A stretch of DNA of 64,000 nt from Marichromatium purpuratum 984 (GTDB lineage Bacteria > Pseudomonadota > Gammaproteobacteria > Chromatiales > Chromatiaceae): NCBI RefSeq assembly GCF_000224005.2, contig NZ_CP007031.1, positions 731,501-795,500 of the forward strand. Direction: 5' to 3'. This document shows, piece by piece, positions 13,224 through 22,306 of the stretch; the first letter of the stretch is position 1, and every line of letters begins with the position of its first letter. Made by a program: the position numbers and the translations under genes. Below the pieces are notes generated by a model that worked only from the letters and a program-made list of their open reading frames with translations, had not been told where the DNA came from and searched no databases.

Positions 13224-15665
13224 ATGGCGCAACACGATTCCAACCTGACATCCTCGACTCCGCAGGAGCTGCCAGTGCTGCCGCTGCGCGACGTCGTCGT
13301 CTATCCGCACATGGTGATTCCATTGTTCGTCGGGCGCGACAAGTCGATTCGCGCGCTCGATACCGCCATGGCGAGCGACAAGCAGATCCTGCTGATCGCA
13401 CAGAAAAGTGCCGAGGTCGACGATCCCGAGGTCAAGGACCTGCACGAGATCGGCACCCTGGCCAATATCCTGCAACTGCTCAAGTTGCCCGACGGTACCG
13501 TCAAGGTCTTGGTCGAAGGCAATCAGCGTGCCCGCATCGAGCGTTTCCTCACCACCGATGACACCTTCTCCGCAGTCATCGAGCCGCTCGAGGAGACGCT
13601 CGAGACCGACGAGCGCGAGCAGGAGGTGCTGATGCGCTCGGCCGTCGGGCTGTTCGACCAGTACGTCAAGCTCAACAAGAAGGTGCCGCCCGAGGTGCTG
13701 ACCTCGCTCTCGAGCATCGACGAGGCCGGTCGTCTGGCCGACACCATGGCCGCACACATGTCGCTGAAGCTCGACGAGAAGCAGCGCGTGCTGGAGATGA
13801 CCGATGTGCAGCTGCGTATCGAACATCTGATGGGGCTGATGGAGTCGGAGAACGACATCCTGCAGATGGAAAAGCGCATTCGCGGGCGCGTCAAGCGCCA
13901 GATGGAGAAGAATCAGCGCGAGTACTATCTCAACGAGCAGATGAAGGCGATCCAGAAAGAGCTCGGCGAGCTCGAGGATGCCCCCAACGAGATCGAGGAT
14001 CTGGCCAATCGCATCGAAGAGGCAAAGATGCCTCGCGAGGCGCACAACAAGGCGCAGTCCGAACTCAACAAGCTCAAGCTGATGTCGCCGATGTCGGCCG
14101 AGGCGACAGTGGTGCGCAACTATATCGAGACCTTGGTGCAGGTGCCGTGGAAGAAGCGTTCGCGCATCCGCAACGACATCAAGGTCGCCGAGGCGGTGCT
14201 CGACAAGGACCACTACGGGCTCGAGCGGGTCAAGGAGCGCATCCTCGAGTACCTCGCCGTGCAGCAGCGGGTGCGCAAGCTCAAGGGCCCGATCCTGTGC
14301 CTGGTCGGTCCGCCCGGTGTCGGCAAGACCTCGCTCGGTCAGTCGATCGCGCGTGCCACCAACCGCAAGTTCGTGCGCATGTCGCTCGGTGGGGTGCGCG
14401 ACGAGGCCGAGATCCGTGGTCACCGCCGTACCTACATCGGTGCGCTACCGGGCAAGATCATCCAGAACCTCTCCAAAGCCGGTTCGCGCAACGCGCTCTT
14501 CCTGCTCGACGAGATCGACAAGATGGCGATGGATTTCCGTGGCGACCCGGCCTCGGCGCTGCTCGAGGTCCTCGACCCGGAGCAGAATCACGCCTTTGCC
14601 GATCACTACCTGGAAGTCGACTTCGACCTCTCCGAGGTGATGTTCGTGGGGACCGCCAATACCCTCAACATCCCTCCGGCGCTGCTCGACCGTATGGAGG
14701 TGATCCGGCTCTCGGGCTACACCGAGGACGAGAAGGTCGCCATCGCCGAGCGCTACCTGATCCCCAAGCAGACCAAAAACAACGGACTCAAGCCCGGTGA
14801 GCTGGTGATCCGCGAGGCTGCACTGCGCGACATCATTCGTCACTACACCCGCGAGGCCGGGGTGCGCAACCTCGAGCGCGAGATCTCCAAGGTCTGTCGC
14901 AAGGTGGTCAAGGAAGTGCTGCTGAAGAAGCGCGACAGCGCCACCACGGTGACCGCCAAGTCGCTGGAGAAATATCTCGGGGTACAGCGCTATCGTTATG
15001 GCCGTGCCGAGGAGCGCGATCAGGTCGGTCAGGTCACCGGCCTGGCCTGGACCGAGGTCGGTGGCGAGTTGCTGCAGATCGAGTCGGCGCTGATGCCGGG
15101 CAAGGGGAAGCTCAGCTATACCGGTCAGCTCGGCGACGTGATGCAGGAGTCGATCCAGGCGGCGATGACCGTGGTGCGTTCGCGTGCCGAGGGGCTCGGC
15201 GTGCCGACCGACTTCCACAGCACCTTCGATGTGCATATCCACGTCCCCGAGGGTGCGACCCCCAAGGATGGTCCGAGCGCGGGCGTGGCCATGTGCACTG
15301 CGCTGGTCTCGGCGCTGACCAAGATCCCGGTGTGCTCGACGGTGGCGATGACCGGCGAGATCACCCTGCGCGGTGAGGTGCTGCCGATCGGCGGACTCAA
15401 GGAGAAGCTGCTCGCCGCGCATCGTGGTGGGATCGAGAAGGTGATCATCCCGCTGGAGAACGAGCGCGACCTGGTCGAGATCCCCAAGAACATCAAGCAG
15501 CACCTGGAGATCCATCCGGTGCGCTGGATCGACGAGGTGCTCGATATCGCTCTGGTCGAACCGCCACGCCCTGCCGGTGAGTCGGCCGAGGCCAAGGAGG
15601 CCGAGGAGGAGTCGGCCGACTCGGCCGAGGGTGCGCGAGATCAGGGTGCGCCGCTGCATCACTGA
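13224..15665 (+). CDS. lon: ATP-dependent protease Lon
   Basis: An 813-residue Lon-A protease of standard length that degrades misfolded and regulatory proteins. The N-terminal LonN domain (about 15-210) begins [16 protein letters not shown]. Walker A GPPGVGKT is at 362-369 and Walker B is in [10 protein letters not shown]. The proteolytic dyad is Ser685 in [11 protein letters not shown] and Lys728 in [10 protein letters not shown]. The last 35 residues are an acidic Ala/Glu-rich tail beyond the usual end. Upstream, TTGAA (13081-13085), a 14-bp spacer and CCCCGATC (13100-13107) loosely resemble a sigma32 promoter. The gene sits in the conserved clpX-lon-hup order. Confidence 0.97.
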   Translation: MAQHDSNLTSSTPQELPVLPLRDVVVYPHMVIPLFVGRDKSIRALDTAMASDKQILLIAQKSAEVDDPEVKDLHEIGTLANILQLLKLPDGTVKVLVEGNQRARIERFLTTDDTFSAVIEPLEETLETDEREQEVLMRSAVGLFDQYVKLNKKVPPEVLTSLSSIDEAGRLADTMAAHMSLKLDEKQRVLEMTDVQLRIEHLMGLMESENDILQMEKRIRGRVKRQMEKNQREYYLNEQMKAIQKELGELEDAPNEIEDLANRIEEAKMPREAHNKAQSELNKLKLMSPMSAEATVVRNYIETLVQVPWKKRSRIRNDIKVAEAVLDKDHYGLERVKERILEYLAVQQRVRKLKGPILCLVGPPGVGKTSLGQSIARATNRKFVRMSLGGVRDEAEIRGHRRTYIGALPGKIIQNLSKAGSRNALFLLDEIDKMAMDFRGDPASALLEVLDPEQNHAFADHYLEVDFDLSEVMFVGTANTLNIPPALLDRMEVIRLSGYTEDEKVAIAERYLIPKQTKNNGLKPGELVIREAALRDIIRHYTREAGVRNLEREISKVCRKVVKEVLLKKRDSATTVTAKSLEKYLGVQRYRYGRAEERDQVGQVTGLAWTEVGGELLQIESALMPGKGKLSYTGQLGDVMQESIQAAMTVVRSRAEGLGVPTDFHSTFDVHIHVPEGATPKDGPSAGVAMCTALVSALTKIPVCSTVAMTGEITLRGEVLPIGGLKEKLLAAHRGGIEKVIIPLENERDLVEIPKNIKQHLEIHPVRWIDEVLDIALVEPPRPAGESAEAKEAEEESADSAEGARDQGAPLHH

Positions 15666-16104
15666 TGTGATGGGCATGTCGCCGTCGGGTCGGTACCCGT
15701 ATCCGGGGTGCCGGTCGATATCACGATGGATGTTCCCGTTCCGGCCCATCGTCCGGCCCCTCTGGGGGGGGGCGGGCGGTGTGTCGGCGGCAATCATTTG
15801 CTCTGTTGTATCGACGGAGTCCGATTCGATTGTTAAGGTCATGAGCGGCGCTGACACGGTGATTGTGTCTGCTCACGATGGCTAATCTGCCATGTCAAGT
15901 GCCGCGGCTCTGCTTAACGGCGGGTTTTTGTGACCAACAGGCAGAAAAGCCGGTTGCCCTCGCATGGACTCCGATTTAGCATGCGTCAATCTTGAAGAAG
16001 GCTTGCGCACAGGGGCTTCCGGTCCCGCATTCGATGTGTGGCACCCGCCTCATCGTCGTCGCGCAGTCAGTGTGTACCAAACGAGACAGGTAACAGGGGG
16101 ATCA
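15666..16104. other. Intergenic region lon / hup
   Basis: This gap of 439 bp has lower GC than its surroundings and no supportable gene. A short hairpin GACAC-GGTGATT-GTGTC lies near 15854-15870. A GCCGC...GGCGG element followed by TTTTT lies near 15900-15930 and may terminate lon, though its stem is only about 5 bp. The hup promoter is presumably here but I could not fix it. Confidence 0.5.
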
Positions 16105-16377
16105 ATGAACAAATCCGACCTCATCGAAGCCATGGCGGATGCCGCGGATATCTCCAAGGCTGCGGCTGCCCGTGCCCTCGATGCCTTCACCGACTCGGTC
16201 GCCGTGACCCTCAAGGACGGCGGTACCGTGTCGCTGATCGGCTTCGGCACCTTCAGCGTCAAGGAGCGTGCCGCCCGCACCGGTCGCAACCCGCAGACCG
16301 GCGCGACCATCGAGATCAAGGCATCGAAGACGCCTGCATTCAAGGCTGGTAAAGCGCTCAAGGATGCCGTACAATAG
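16105..16377 (+). CDS. hup: DNA-binding protein HU
   Basis: A 90-residue nucleoid protein of the HU/IHF family, starting [20 protein letters not shown]. The flexible DNA-binding arm contains [12 protein letters not shown], the HU form with the proline that intercalates into bent DNA. The C-terminal helix ends [13 protein letters not shown]. It corresponds to hupB by its position after lon and before ppiD. The start ATG 16105 follows a purine-rich CAGGGGG. TGGTAA (16347-16352) and TACAAT (16370-16375), spacing 17, near its 3' end could form an internal promoter for the tRNA genes that follow. A stem-loop (CTTCGG...CCGAAG) separates hup from tRNAVal. Confidence 0.97.
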   Translation: MNKSDLIEAMADAADISKAAAARALDAFTDSVAVTLKDGGTVSLIGFGTFSVKERAARTGRNPQTGATIEIKASKTPAFKAGKALKDAVQ

Positions 16378-16428
16378 CGCTTCGCCTTCGGGGGGAAGGG
16401 TAAATGCTTCCTCCCAAGCCGAAGGGTG

Positions 16429-16504
16429 GGGTGCTTAGCTCAGCTGGGAGAGCATCGCCCTTACAAGGCGAGGGTCACAGGTTCGATCCCTGTAGCACCC
16501 ACCA
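16429..16504 (+). tRNA. tRNA-Val (anticodon TAC)
   Basis: A 76-nt cloverleaf with acceptor GGGTGCT pairing AGCACCC, D-loop AGCTCAGCTGGGAGAGC, anticodon loop CTTACAA (anticodon TAC), T-arm CAGGTTCGATCCCTG and an encoded CCA end. It lies 51 bp after hup. Confidence 0.97.
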
Positions 16505-16521
16505 ACACCGAAAAAAAGGTG

Positions 16522-16549
16522 TTGCAAAGAAAAAAGATTGCAGTATAAT
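16522..16549 (+). promoter_or_regulatory. Promoter for tRNA-Asp
   Basis: TTGCAA (16522-16527) and TATAAT (16544-16549) with 16-bp spacing, ending 12 bp before the tRNA. The -35 overlaps the right arm of a hairpin CAACACC...GGTGTTG at 16503-16524, which follows tRNAVal. Confidence 0.7.
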
Positions 16550-16561
16550 GGTAATTCTTCT

Positions 16562-16638
16562 GGAGCGGTAGTTCAGTTGGTTAGAATACCGGCCTGTCAC
16601 GCCGGGGGTCGCGGGTTCGAGTCCCGTCCGCTCCGCCA
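16562..16638 (+). tRNA. tRNA-Asp (anticodon GTC)
   Basis: A 77-nt cloverleaf, acceptor GGAGCGG pairing CCGCTCC, anticodon loop CTGTCAC (anticodon GTC), T-arm GCGGGTTCGAGTCCCGT, encoded CCA. It is followed by a strong terminator. Confidence 0.97.
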
Positions 16639-16650
16639 AATTCGATAAAA

Positions 16651-16684
16651 ACGGGGCATCCGCAAGGGTGCCCCGTTTTTTTTT
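16651..16684 (+). terminator. Rho-independent terminator after tRNA-Asp
   Basis: Stem ACGGGGCA / TGCCCCGT (16651-16658 with 16669-16676) followed by a run of about nine T. It is the clearest intrinsic terminator in the window. Confidence 0.92.
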
Positions 16685-16714
16685 GGCCCACACCTTCAGT
16701 TTGGATCGACCGCC

Positions 16715-18640
16715 ATGCTTCAATCCATCAGGGATCGTGCCCAGGGCTGGATCGCCTGGGTCATCGTCATCTTGATCAGCATTCCGTTCGCGCTCTGGGG
16801 CATCCAGTCCTATCTCGGCATCAATGGCGAGACGGTGACGGCCACCGTCAATGGTGTCGAACTCACCGAGCGCGATCTCGATCGTCGGGTCCAGCAGACT
16901 CGCATGGAGCTGCGCGAGCGTCTCGGCGCCGCCTATGACCCTGCCGCTTTCGACAGCGTAGAGCTGCGCCGCATGGTGCGCGAGGAGATGATCCGCGAGG
17001 TGCTGCTGATCGATGTCTCGCAGCGTCTGGGGCTGCGCGTCTCGGATCAGGAACTCAAGCTGCGCATCCTCTCCGAACCGGCCTTCCAGCGTGATGGTCG
17101 CTTCGACAACGAGGCCTTCCAGCGTCTGCTGCAACTGCAGGGGATGAGTGAGCAGCAGTTCGTCGAGCAGCTGCGCCGGCAGCTGACCGGCACCCAGCTG
17201 ATCCGTGCGGTGGTGGCCAGCGAGTTCCCGACCCGTCTCGAACTCGATCAGTTCCAGCGTCTCTCCGCCCAGCAGCGCGGCATCGACTATGCGCGCTTCG
17301 TCGCCGCCGATTATCTGAGCGACGAGCCGATCGCCGACGAGATGATCGAGACCTACTACCAAGAACACGCCGAGCGTTTCCGCAGCCCCGAGCAGGTCAA
17401 GCTCGATTACGTGGTCCTCGATGTCGCCGACTTGGCCAAGGGCATCGAGATCGACGAGGCGGCGCTGCGCGAGGCCTATGCCGCCGAGCAGGGGCGGTTC
17501 GTCATGCCCGAGCAGCGACAGGTCCGTCATTTGCTGATCGCGCTGCCGCAACAGGCCGATGACGAACAGGTCGCCGCGGCCGAGCGCGAGATCACGGCGC
17601 TGCGCGCGCGCATCCTCGAGGGCGAGTCCTTTGCCGATCTCGCCGCCGAGCACTCGGACGATCCGGGCAGCGCCGCCGAGGGTGGCGAACTCGGCCTGAT
17701 CGAGCCGGGGATGATGGATCCGGTGTTCGACGAGGCGGTCTTCTCGCTGTCCGAGGCAGGGCTGAGCGAGCCGGTTCGGACCCGTTTCGGCTATCACTTG
17801 ATCGAGGTCGAAGCAGTCCGCCCCGGCGAGACCCAGCCGTTCGAGGCGGTCCGTGGCCAGCTGCACGAAGAGCAGGCGCGCGCCCAGGCCGAATCGCTCT
17901 ATTACGATCTCGGCGAGCGCCTCGCAACCCTCTCCTACGAGCGTCCGGACAGTCTCGAGCCGGTAGTCGAGGAGCTTGGTCTGGAGCTGCGTCAGAGCGA
18001 TTGGATCGGGCGCGAGGGTGGCGAGGGACTGCTCGCCGAACCCGGTGTGCTGTCGGCGGCCTTCAGCGACGAGGTGCTGGTCGAGGGCAACAACAGCGAG
18101 CTGATCGAGCCCGATCACGAGCGGCTCAGCGCCGTGGTGGTGCGGGTGCGCGATCATCGCGAGTCGGCGCAGCGCCCGCTCGAGACGGTGCGCGAGGAGA
18201 TCGTCGTTGCGCTACGTGAGCAGCGCGCGCAGCAGGCCGCGATGGCCGCAGCGGAGGCGGCGCTCGCCCAGGTGCGCGATGGCGAGGCCGAGTGGTCCGA
18301 GGCGATGGCCGCGGCGGTGATCGAATCGGTCGGGCTGGTCGGGCGCGGCGCGGTGTTGCCCGAAGCGGTGCTCGATCTCGCCTTCAAGCTGCCGGCGCCG
18401 CAATCCGGCGAGTCCGAGCTGGAGGCGGTGGTGCTTGCCGACGGCGATGCCGTGGTGGTGCGGCTGACCCAGGTCGAGGATGGCGAGGTGACGGCCGATG
18501 GTGACGGCGCGACCATCCCGGAGGCTGGACTGCTCGCCGAACTCGCCGGGCGTGATCTCTATGATGCGGTGCTCGCCGACATCGAGCGTCGCGCTGAGAT
18601 CACCCGCGAGCCCCTGAGCGTGGACGACGACCTGCTCTGA
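16715..18640 (+). CDS. ppiD: PpiD-type periplasmic folding factor (SurA N-domain, parvulin)
   Basis: A 641-residue inner-membrane-anchored chaperone facing the periplasm. A single uncleaved helix at about residues 12-33 (IAWVIVILISIPFALWG) anchors it. The SurA-like helical region follows, with VNGVELTERDLD at about 46-57. The parvulin domain at about 267-366 contains RQVRHLLIAL, the GGELGLIEPGMM loop and GYHLIEVE. The C-terminal half repeats the SurA_N_3-type arrangement without catalytic motifs, as in PpiD. It aids folding of proteins leaving the Sec translocon. Its position after hup and the tRNAs matches the common gammaproteobacterial order. Confidence 0.93.
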   Translation: MLQSIRDRAQGWIAWVIVILISIPFALWGIQSYLGINGETVTATVNGVELTERDLDRRVQQTRMELRERLGAAYDPAAFDSVELRRMVREEMIREVLLIDVSQRLGLRVSDQELKLRILSEPAFQRDGRFDNEAFQRLLQLQGMSEQQFVEQLRRQLTGTQLIRAVVASEFPTRLELDQFQRLSAQQRGIDYARFVAADYLSDEPIADEMIETYYQEHAERFRSPEQVKLDYVVLDVADLAKGIEIDEAALREAYAAEQGRFVMPEQRQVRHLLIALPQQADDEQVAAAEREITALRARILEGESFADLAAEHSDDPGSAAEGGELGLIEPGMMDPVFDEAVFSLSEAGLSEPVRTRFGYHLIEVEAVRPGETQPFEAVRGQLHEEQARAQAESLYYDLGERLATLSYERPDSLEPVVEELGLELRQSDWIGREGGEGLLAEPGVLSAAFSDEVLVEGNNSELIEPDHERLSAVVVRVRDHRESAQRPLETVREEIVVALREQRAQQAAMAAAEAALAQVRDGEAEWSEAMAAAVIESVGLVGRGAVLPEAVLDLAFKLPAPQSGESELEAVVLADGDAVVVRLTQVEDGEVTADGDGATIPEAGLLAELAGRDLYDAVLADIERRAEITREPLSVDDDLL

Positions 18641-18646
18641 TCCCGC

Positions 18647-18693
18647 GACATCGCTCGGGAGTCGGCCGCGCGGCCGACGCCCCGAGCGATGTC
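18647..18693 (+). terminator. Long nested inverted repeat after ppiD
   Basis: An outer 13-bp stem, GACATCGCTCGGG (18647-18659) with CCCGAGCGATGTC (18681-18693), encloses the 18-bp palindrome GTCGGCCGCGCGGCCGAC (18661-18678). It begins 7 bp after the ppiD stop. There is no adjacent T-run. It could be a terminator, an mRNA 3' end protector or a REP-like element. Confidence 0.55.
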
Positions 18694-18905
18694 CATGCAT
18701 CGTCGCGGCGTCACCGACGGACACAGGATAGAACTGCCAGGTGGAGGCGTCATGACGCCGGCGCCGAGGCGGTTTTTTTGTGCGCGGCCTCGCTGATGCG
18801 CTCGCCGCCTGCCTGCTGTCCAGGGTTGTGTCCCAGGGGCCGAAGGGTGTGTCGGGCGGGGCAGGGGGAGCGTGGGGAGGGTGAGGCGTCGAGTGACACC
18901 CCGGA

Positions 18906-18937
18906 ACGCCGCCACGACCAGATGGGCGTGGCGGCGT
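18906..18937 (-). terminator. Hairpin after fabI
   Basis: An 11-bp perfect stem ACGCCGCCACG / CGTGGCGGCGT (10-nt loop), 9 bp after the fabI stop on the minus strand; no T-run follows. Confidence 0.5.
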
Positions 18938-18945
18938 GAGCAGAC

Positions 18946-19722
18946 TCAGCCGAGTCCGAGGATGTGGTAGCCGGTGTCGACGTAGAGGACGTCGCCGGTG
19001 ATGCCGCTGGCCAGGTCCGAGCAGAGGAAGGCGGCGGCGTTGCCGACCTCCTCGATGGTGACGTTGCGGCGCATCGGGGTGCGCTCCTCGACCTGCTTGA
19101 GCATGTCGCGGAAGTCGGAGATGCCGGCGGCGGCGAGGGTGCGGATCGGGCCGGCCGAGACGGCGTTGACGCGGGTGCCGCGCGGGCCGAGCGAGGCGGC
19201 CAGATAGCGTACGTTGGCCTCCAGGCTGGCCTTGGCCACGCCCATCACGTTGTAGTTGGGAACCGCGCGCACCGCACCCAGATAGCTCATGGTGAGCAGC
19301 GCGCCGTTACGCCCCTCCATCATCGTCCGCCCGCCCTTGGCCAGGGCGGCGAAGCTGTAGGCGCTGATCTCGTGGGCGGTGTTGAAGCCCTCGCGGGTGA
19401 CCGCATCGACATACTCACCCTCGAGCTGCTCGCGCGGGGCGAAGGCGATCGAATGGACGATGCCATCGAGCCCGTCCCACTGCTCGCCGAGCGCGGCGAA
19501 CAGTGCGTCGATGTCTTCGTCGCGGCTGACGTCGAGTGGCAGTACCAGGTCCGAGCCGCACTTGGCGGCCATGTCGGTGACGCGCGACTTGAGCTTGTCG
19601 TTCTGGTAGGTAAAGGCCAGCTCGGCGCCCTGGCGGTGCATCGCCTCGGCACAGCCCCAGGCGATCGAGCGGTTGCTCGCCACGCCGGTGATCAGAATCT
19701 TTTTGCCTTCAAGGAATCCCAT
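18946..19722 (-). CDS. fabI: Enoyl-[acyl-carrier-protein] reductase (NADH)
   Basis: A 258-residue short-chain dehydrogenase that performs the last reduction of each fatty-acid elongation cycle. The cofactor loop is [13 protein letters not shown] (11-23), the FabI-specific form of the Rossmann glycine motif. Catalytic residues are Tyr147 in MSYLGA, Tyr157 and Lys164 in [10 protein letters not shown], with the characteristic Y-x6-K spacing. The [11 protein letters not shown] segment is the substrate loop, also the triclosan-contact region. The start ATG 19722 fits the family [13 protein letters not shown] beginning. The gene is monocistronic, convergent with ppiD and divergent from the peptide transporter operon. 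Confidence 0.96.
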   Translation of the reverse strand: MGFLEGKKILITGVASNRSIAWGCAEAMHRQGAELAFTYQNDKLKSRVTDMAAKCGSDLVLPLDVSRDEDIDALFAALGEQWDGLDGIVHSIAFAPREQLEGEYVDAVTREGFNTAHEISAYSFAALAKGGRTMMEGRNGALLTMSYLGAVRAVPNYNVMGVAKASLEANVRYLAASLGPRGTRVNAVSAGPIRTLAAAGISDFRDMLKQVEERTPMRRNVTIEEVGNAAAFLCSDLASGITGDVLYVDTGYHILGLG

Positions 19723-20104
19723 GTTCGGTAGTCTCTCGCGTTCGCTGGCCGGGCGCGGGTGCGCCGGCGACCGTTCGGGTCGGGATCTGCTGATGGTCCG
19801 TGTTCACCCTTGGACATTTCAGTCAGATCATTCGATGATTGGGGATCGTTGCTCGGGGCTCTGGCGTGGACACCCGCTCCTGTCGGACCCGGGGCCGGGA
19901 CGCTGGCGCCGGATCGGGCGCGGCGAGCCTCGCGGTCTCACGGGCCGCAACCGATACCCCGTGGTTCGGGGACCGATAACAGTACCGAAACTCGTATTGA
20001 GGTGGAAGGGTGTACGCGAGGGAGAGGTCGATGGCCAAGGGTTCCGATGACGCGTGCGACCGGGGACCGAGGACGGTCGTCGTGGCGCGAAGCGGGTGAG
20101 GACG
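19723..20104. other. Divergent intergenic region fabI / ABC transporter
   Basis: This region has no supportable gene. It holds a short hairpin CCCCG-TGGTT-CGGGG near 19969-19983 and an AT-richer stretch around 19975-20000 where the transporter promoter may lie. I could not pick unambiguous -35/-10 pairs. Confidence 0.4.
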
Positions 20105-22306
20105 ATGATGCCGATGGTGGACAAGGCGGCGAGATGGCGTGTGCTGTGGCGAGGCCTCCGGGCGGTGTCGGTGATGTCGCTGTTGGTTGCGGGGCTGGTC
20201 GGCTGCGACGATCGCCCCTGGAACGATCCTTATCCGCGTGACACGGCCACCACCAACACCCTCTACAGCTCCTTCGGCGAGCGACCCAAGCATCTCGATC
20301 CGGCACGCTCCTACACCGTCAATGAAAACACCTTCATCGCCCAGGTCTACGAGCCACCGCTGCAGTATCATTTTCTCGATCGGCCCTACCGACTGATCCC
20401 GCTCGCCCTCGCCGAGCTGCCGCAGGTGCGCTTCTACGATGCCGCCGGCGAGCCGCTGCCCGGTGACGCGCCGGTCGCGGCGATCGCCCGCAGCGAGTAC
20501 GAGCTGCGCGTTCGCCCCGGCACCCGCTACCAGCCGCACCCGGCTCTTGCCCGCGACACCGAGGGCGCGCCGCGCTATCTCGATCTCGAGCCCGGCGCGC
20601 TCGCCGGGATCGACACCCTCGGCGACTTCGCCGAGCACGGCACCCGCGAGCTGGTCGCCGCCGACTTCGCCTATCAGATCAAGCGTCTGGCCGCGCCCTG
20701 GCTGCACTCGCCGATCAACGGGGTGATGCGCGAGCACATCCTCGGCTTCGCCGCGCTCGGCGAGCGGCTCGAGGCCGAGGACCCGGAGCAGGCGCGCGCC
20801 CGGGTGGCGCTGCTGCGCGACACCGAGTTCGAGGGCGTCGAGGTGCTCGATCGCTATCGGTTGCGCATCACCCTCGAGGGCAAGTACCCGCAGTTCTCCT
20901 ACTGGTTGGCGATGCCCTTCTTCGCACCCATGCCCTGGGAGGCCGAGGCCTTCTACGCCCAGCCGGGGATGCGCGAGCGCAACCTGGTGCTCGACTGGTA
21001 CCCGGTCGGCACCGGTCCCTACATGCTCACCGAGAACGACCCCAACCTGCGCATGGTGCTCGAGCGCAACCCCAACTTCCACGGCGAGCGCTATCCCGAC
21101 AGCGGCATGCCGGGCGATCGCGCCACCGGTATCCTCGATGATGCCGGGGCGCCGCTGCCGTTCATCGATCGCGTCGTCTACAGCCTGGAGAAGGAGAGCA
21201 TCCCGCGCTGGAACAAGTTCCTCCAGGGCTATTACGACTTCTCCGGGATCTCCTCGGACGCCTTCGATCAGGCGGTGCGGGTCGATGCCAGCGGCCGCCC
21301 CATGCTCACCGAGACGCTGGAGGCGCGCGGGGTCGAGCTGATGACCGCGGTCGAGCCGACGATCTTCTTCATGGGCTTCAACATGCTCGATCCGGTGATC
21401 GGAGGCGACGGCCAGCGCGCGCGCCTGCTGCGTCGGGCGATCTCGATCGCGGTCGACATGGAGGAGTTCATCTCGATCTTTCTCAATGGTCGTGGCGTCG
21501 TCGCCCAGAGTCCGCTGCCGCCGGGCATCTTCGGTCATCGCGCGGGCGAGGCCGGGATCAATCCCTTCGTCTACCGTTGGGAGGCGGGGCGGGCGGTGCG
21601 CCGCTCGCTCGACGAGGCGCGCACGCTGATGGTCCAGGCCGGCTATCCCGGCGGGCGCGATCGCGACACCGGTCGGGCGCTGACGCTCAACTACGAGGCG
21701 GTGGCCACCGGCCCCGACGATCGCGCCCGACTCAACTGGCTGCGCAAGCAGTTCGCCAAGCTCGGCATTGAGCTGGTGATCCGCTCCACCGACTACAACC
21801 GCTTCCAGGACAAGATCCGCAACGGCACCGGTCAGATCTTCTTCTGGGGCTGGAACGCCGACTATCCCGACCCCGAGAACTTCCTCTTCCTGCTCTACGG
21901 CCCCAACGGTCGGGTCGAGCACCAGGGCGAGAACTCGGTCAACTACACCAACCCCGAGTTCGACCGGCTGTTCGAGCGCATGCGCAACCTCGAGGACGGT
22001 CCCGAGCGCCAGGCGCTGATCGATCGCATGGTCGAGATCGCGCGTACCGACGCGCCCTGGATCTGGGGCTTCCACCCGCGCGCCTTCAGTCTCTATCACC
22101 GCTGGTACCACAACGCCTACCCCAACCAGATGGCCAACAACACCCTCAAGTACCGTCGTATCGACCCGGCGCTGCGCGCCGAGCTGCGCCGTGCCTGGAA
22201 CCAGCCGGTGCTGTGGCCGCTGGGGGCGGCCGCCGCTGTGCTGCTGGCGCTGCTGCTGCCGGCCTGGTGGCTGGTGCGCCGGCGCGAGCGGAGTCGCGCG
22301 CTATGA
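20105..22306 (+). CDS. Peptide-type ABC transporter substrate-binding lipoprotein with C-terminal membrane anchor
   Basis: A 733-residue family-5 solute-binding protein (OppA/YejA type). The signal peptide ends in the lipobox LVGC with Cys34 as lipidation site. The SBP_bac_5 fold is recognised by TLYSSFGERPKHLDPARSY and later GYPGGRDRDTGRALTLNYE, and FFWGWNADYPDPENFLFLLY near the end. Unusually, a hydrophobic helix (LWPLGAAAAVLLALLLPAWWL) followed by RRRERSR closes the protein. The product could thus be held in the inner membrane at both ends. The start is uncertain between ATG 20105, 20108 and 20114, with GAGG at about 20098-20101. The stop overlaps the first permease start (ATGA). The ligand is probably a peptide. 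Confidence 0.87.
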   Translation: MMPMVDKAARWRVLWRGLRAVSVMSLLVAGLVGCDDRPWNDPYPRDTATTNTLYSSFGERPKHLDPARSYTVNENTFIAQVYEPPLQYHFLDRPYRLIPLALAELPQVRFYDAAGEPLPGDAPVAAIARSEYELRVRPGTRYQPHPALARDTEGAPRYLDLEPGALAGIDTLGDFAEHGTRELVAADFAYQIKRLAAPWLHSPINGVMREHILGFAALGERLEAEDPEQARARVALLRDTEFEGVEVLDRYRLRITLEGKYPQFSYWLAMPFFAPMPWEAEAFYAQPGMRERNLVLDWYPVGTGPYMLTENDPNLRMVLERNPNFHGERYPDSGMPGDRATGILDDAGAPLPFIDRVVYSLEKESIPRWNKFLQGYYDFSGISSDAFDQAVRVDASGRPMLTETLEARGVELMTAVEPTIFFMGFNMLDPVIGGDGQRARLLRRAISIAVDMEEFISIFLNGRGVVAQSPLPPGIFGHRAGEAGINPFVYRWEAGRAVRRSLDEARTLMVQAGYPGGRDRDTGRALTLNYEAVATGPDDRARLNWLRKQFAKLGIELVIRSTDYNRFQDKIRNGTGQIFFWGWNADYPDPENFLFLLYGPNGRVEHQGENSVNYTNPEFDRLFERMRNLEDGPERQALIDRMVEIARTDAPWIWGFHPRAFSLYHRWYHNAYPNQMANNTLKYRRIDPALRAELRRAWNQPVLWPLGAAAAVLLALLLPAWWLVRRRERSRAL

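Larger units (their letters stand above)
18641..18945. other. Convergent intergenic region ppiD / fabI
   Basis: It holds no gene, but several hairpins: the very long stem at 18647-18693, a 14-bp palindrome GGCGTCATGACGCC at 18746-18759 followed by a seven-T run at 18773-18779, and the fabI hairpin at 18906-18937. Confidence 0.6.

Noticed and set aside
16503-16524. Hairpin CAACACC...GGTGTTG as a terminator of tRNAVal
   Set aside because: There is no T-run after it, and it overlaps the -35 of the tRNAAsp promoter. It was left as part of that promoter note.
19823-22111. 762-residue open frame antisense to the peptide-binding protein gene
   Set aside because: The plus strand encodes a clear SBP_bac_5 lipoprotein; the antisense translation has no motif.
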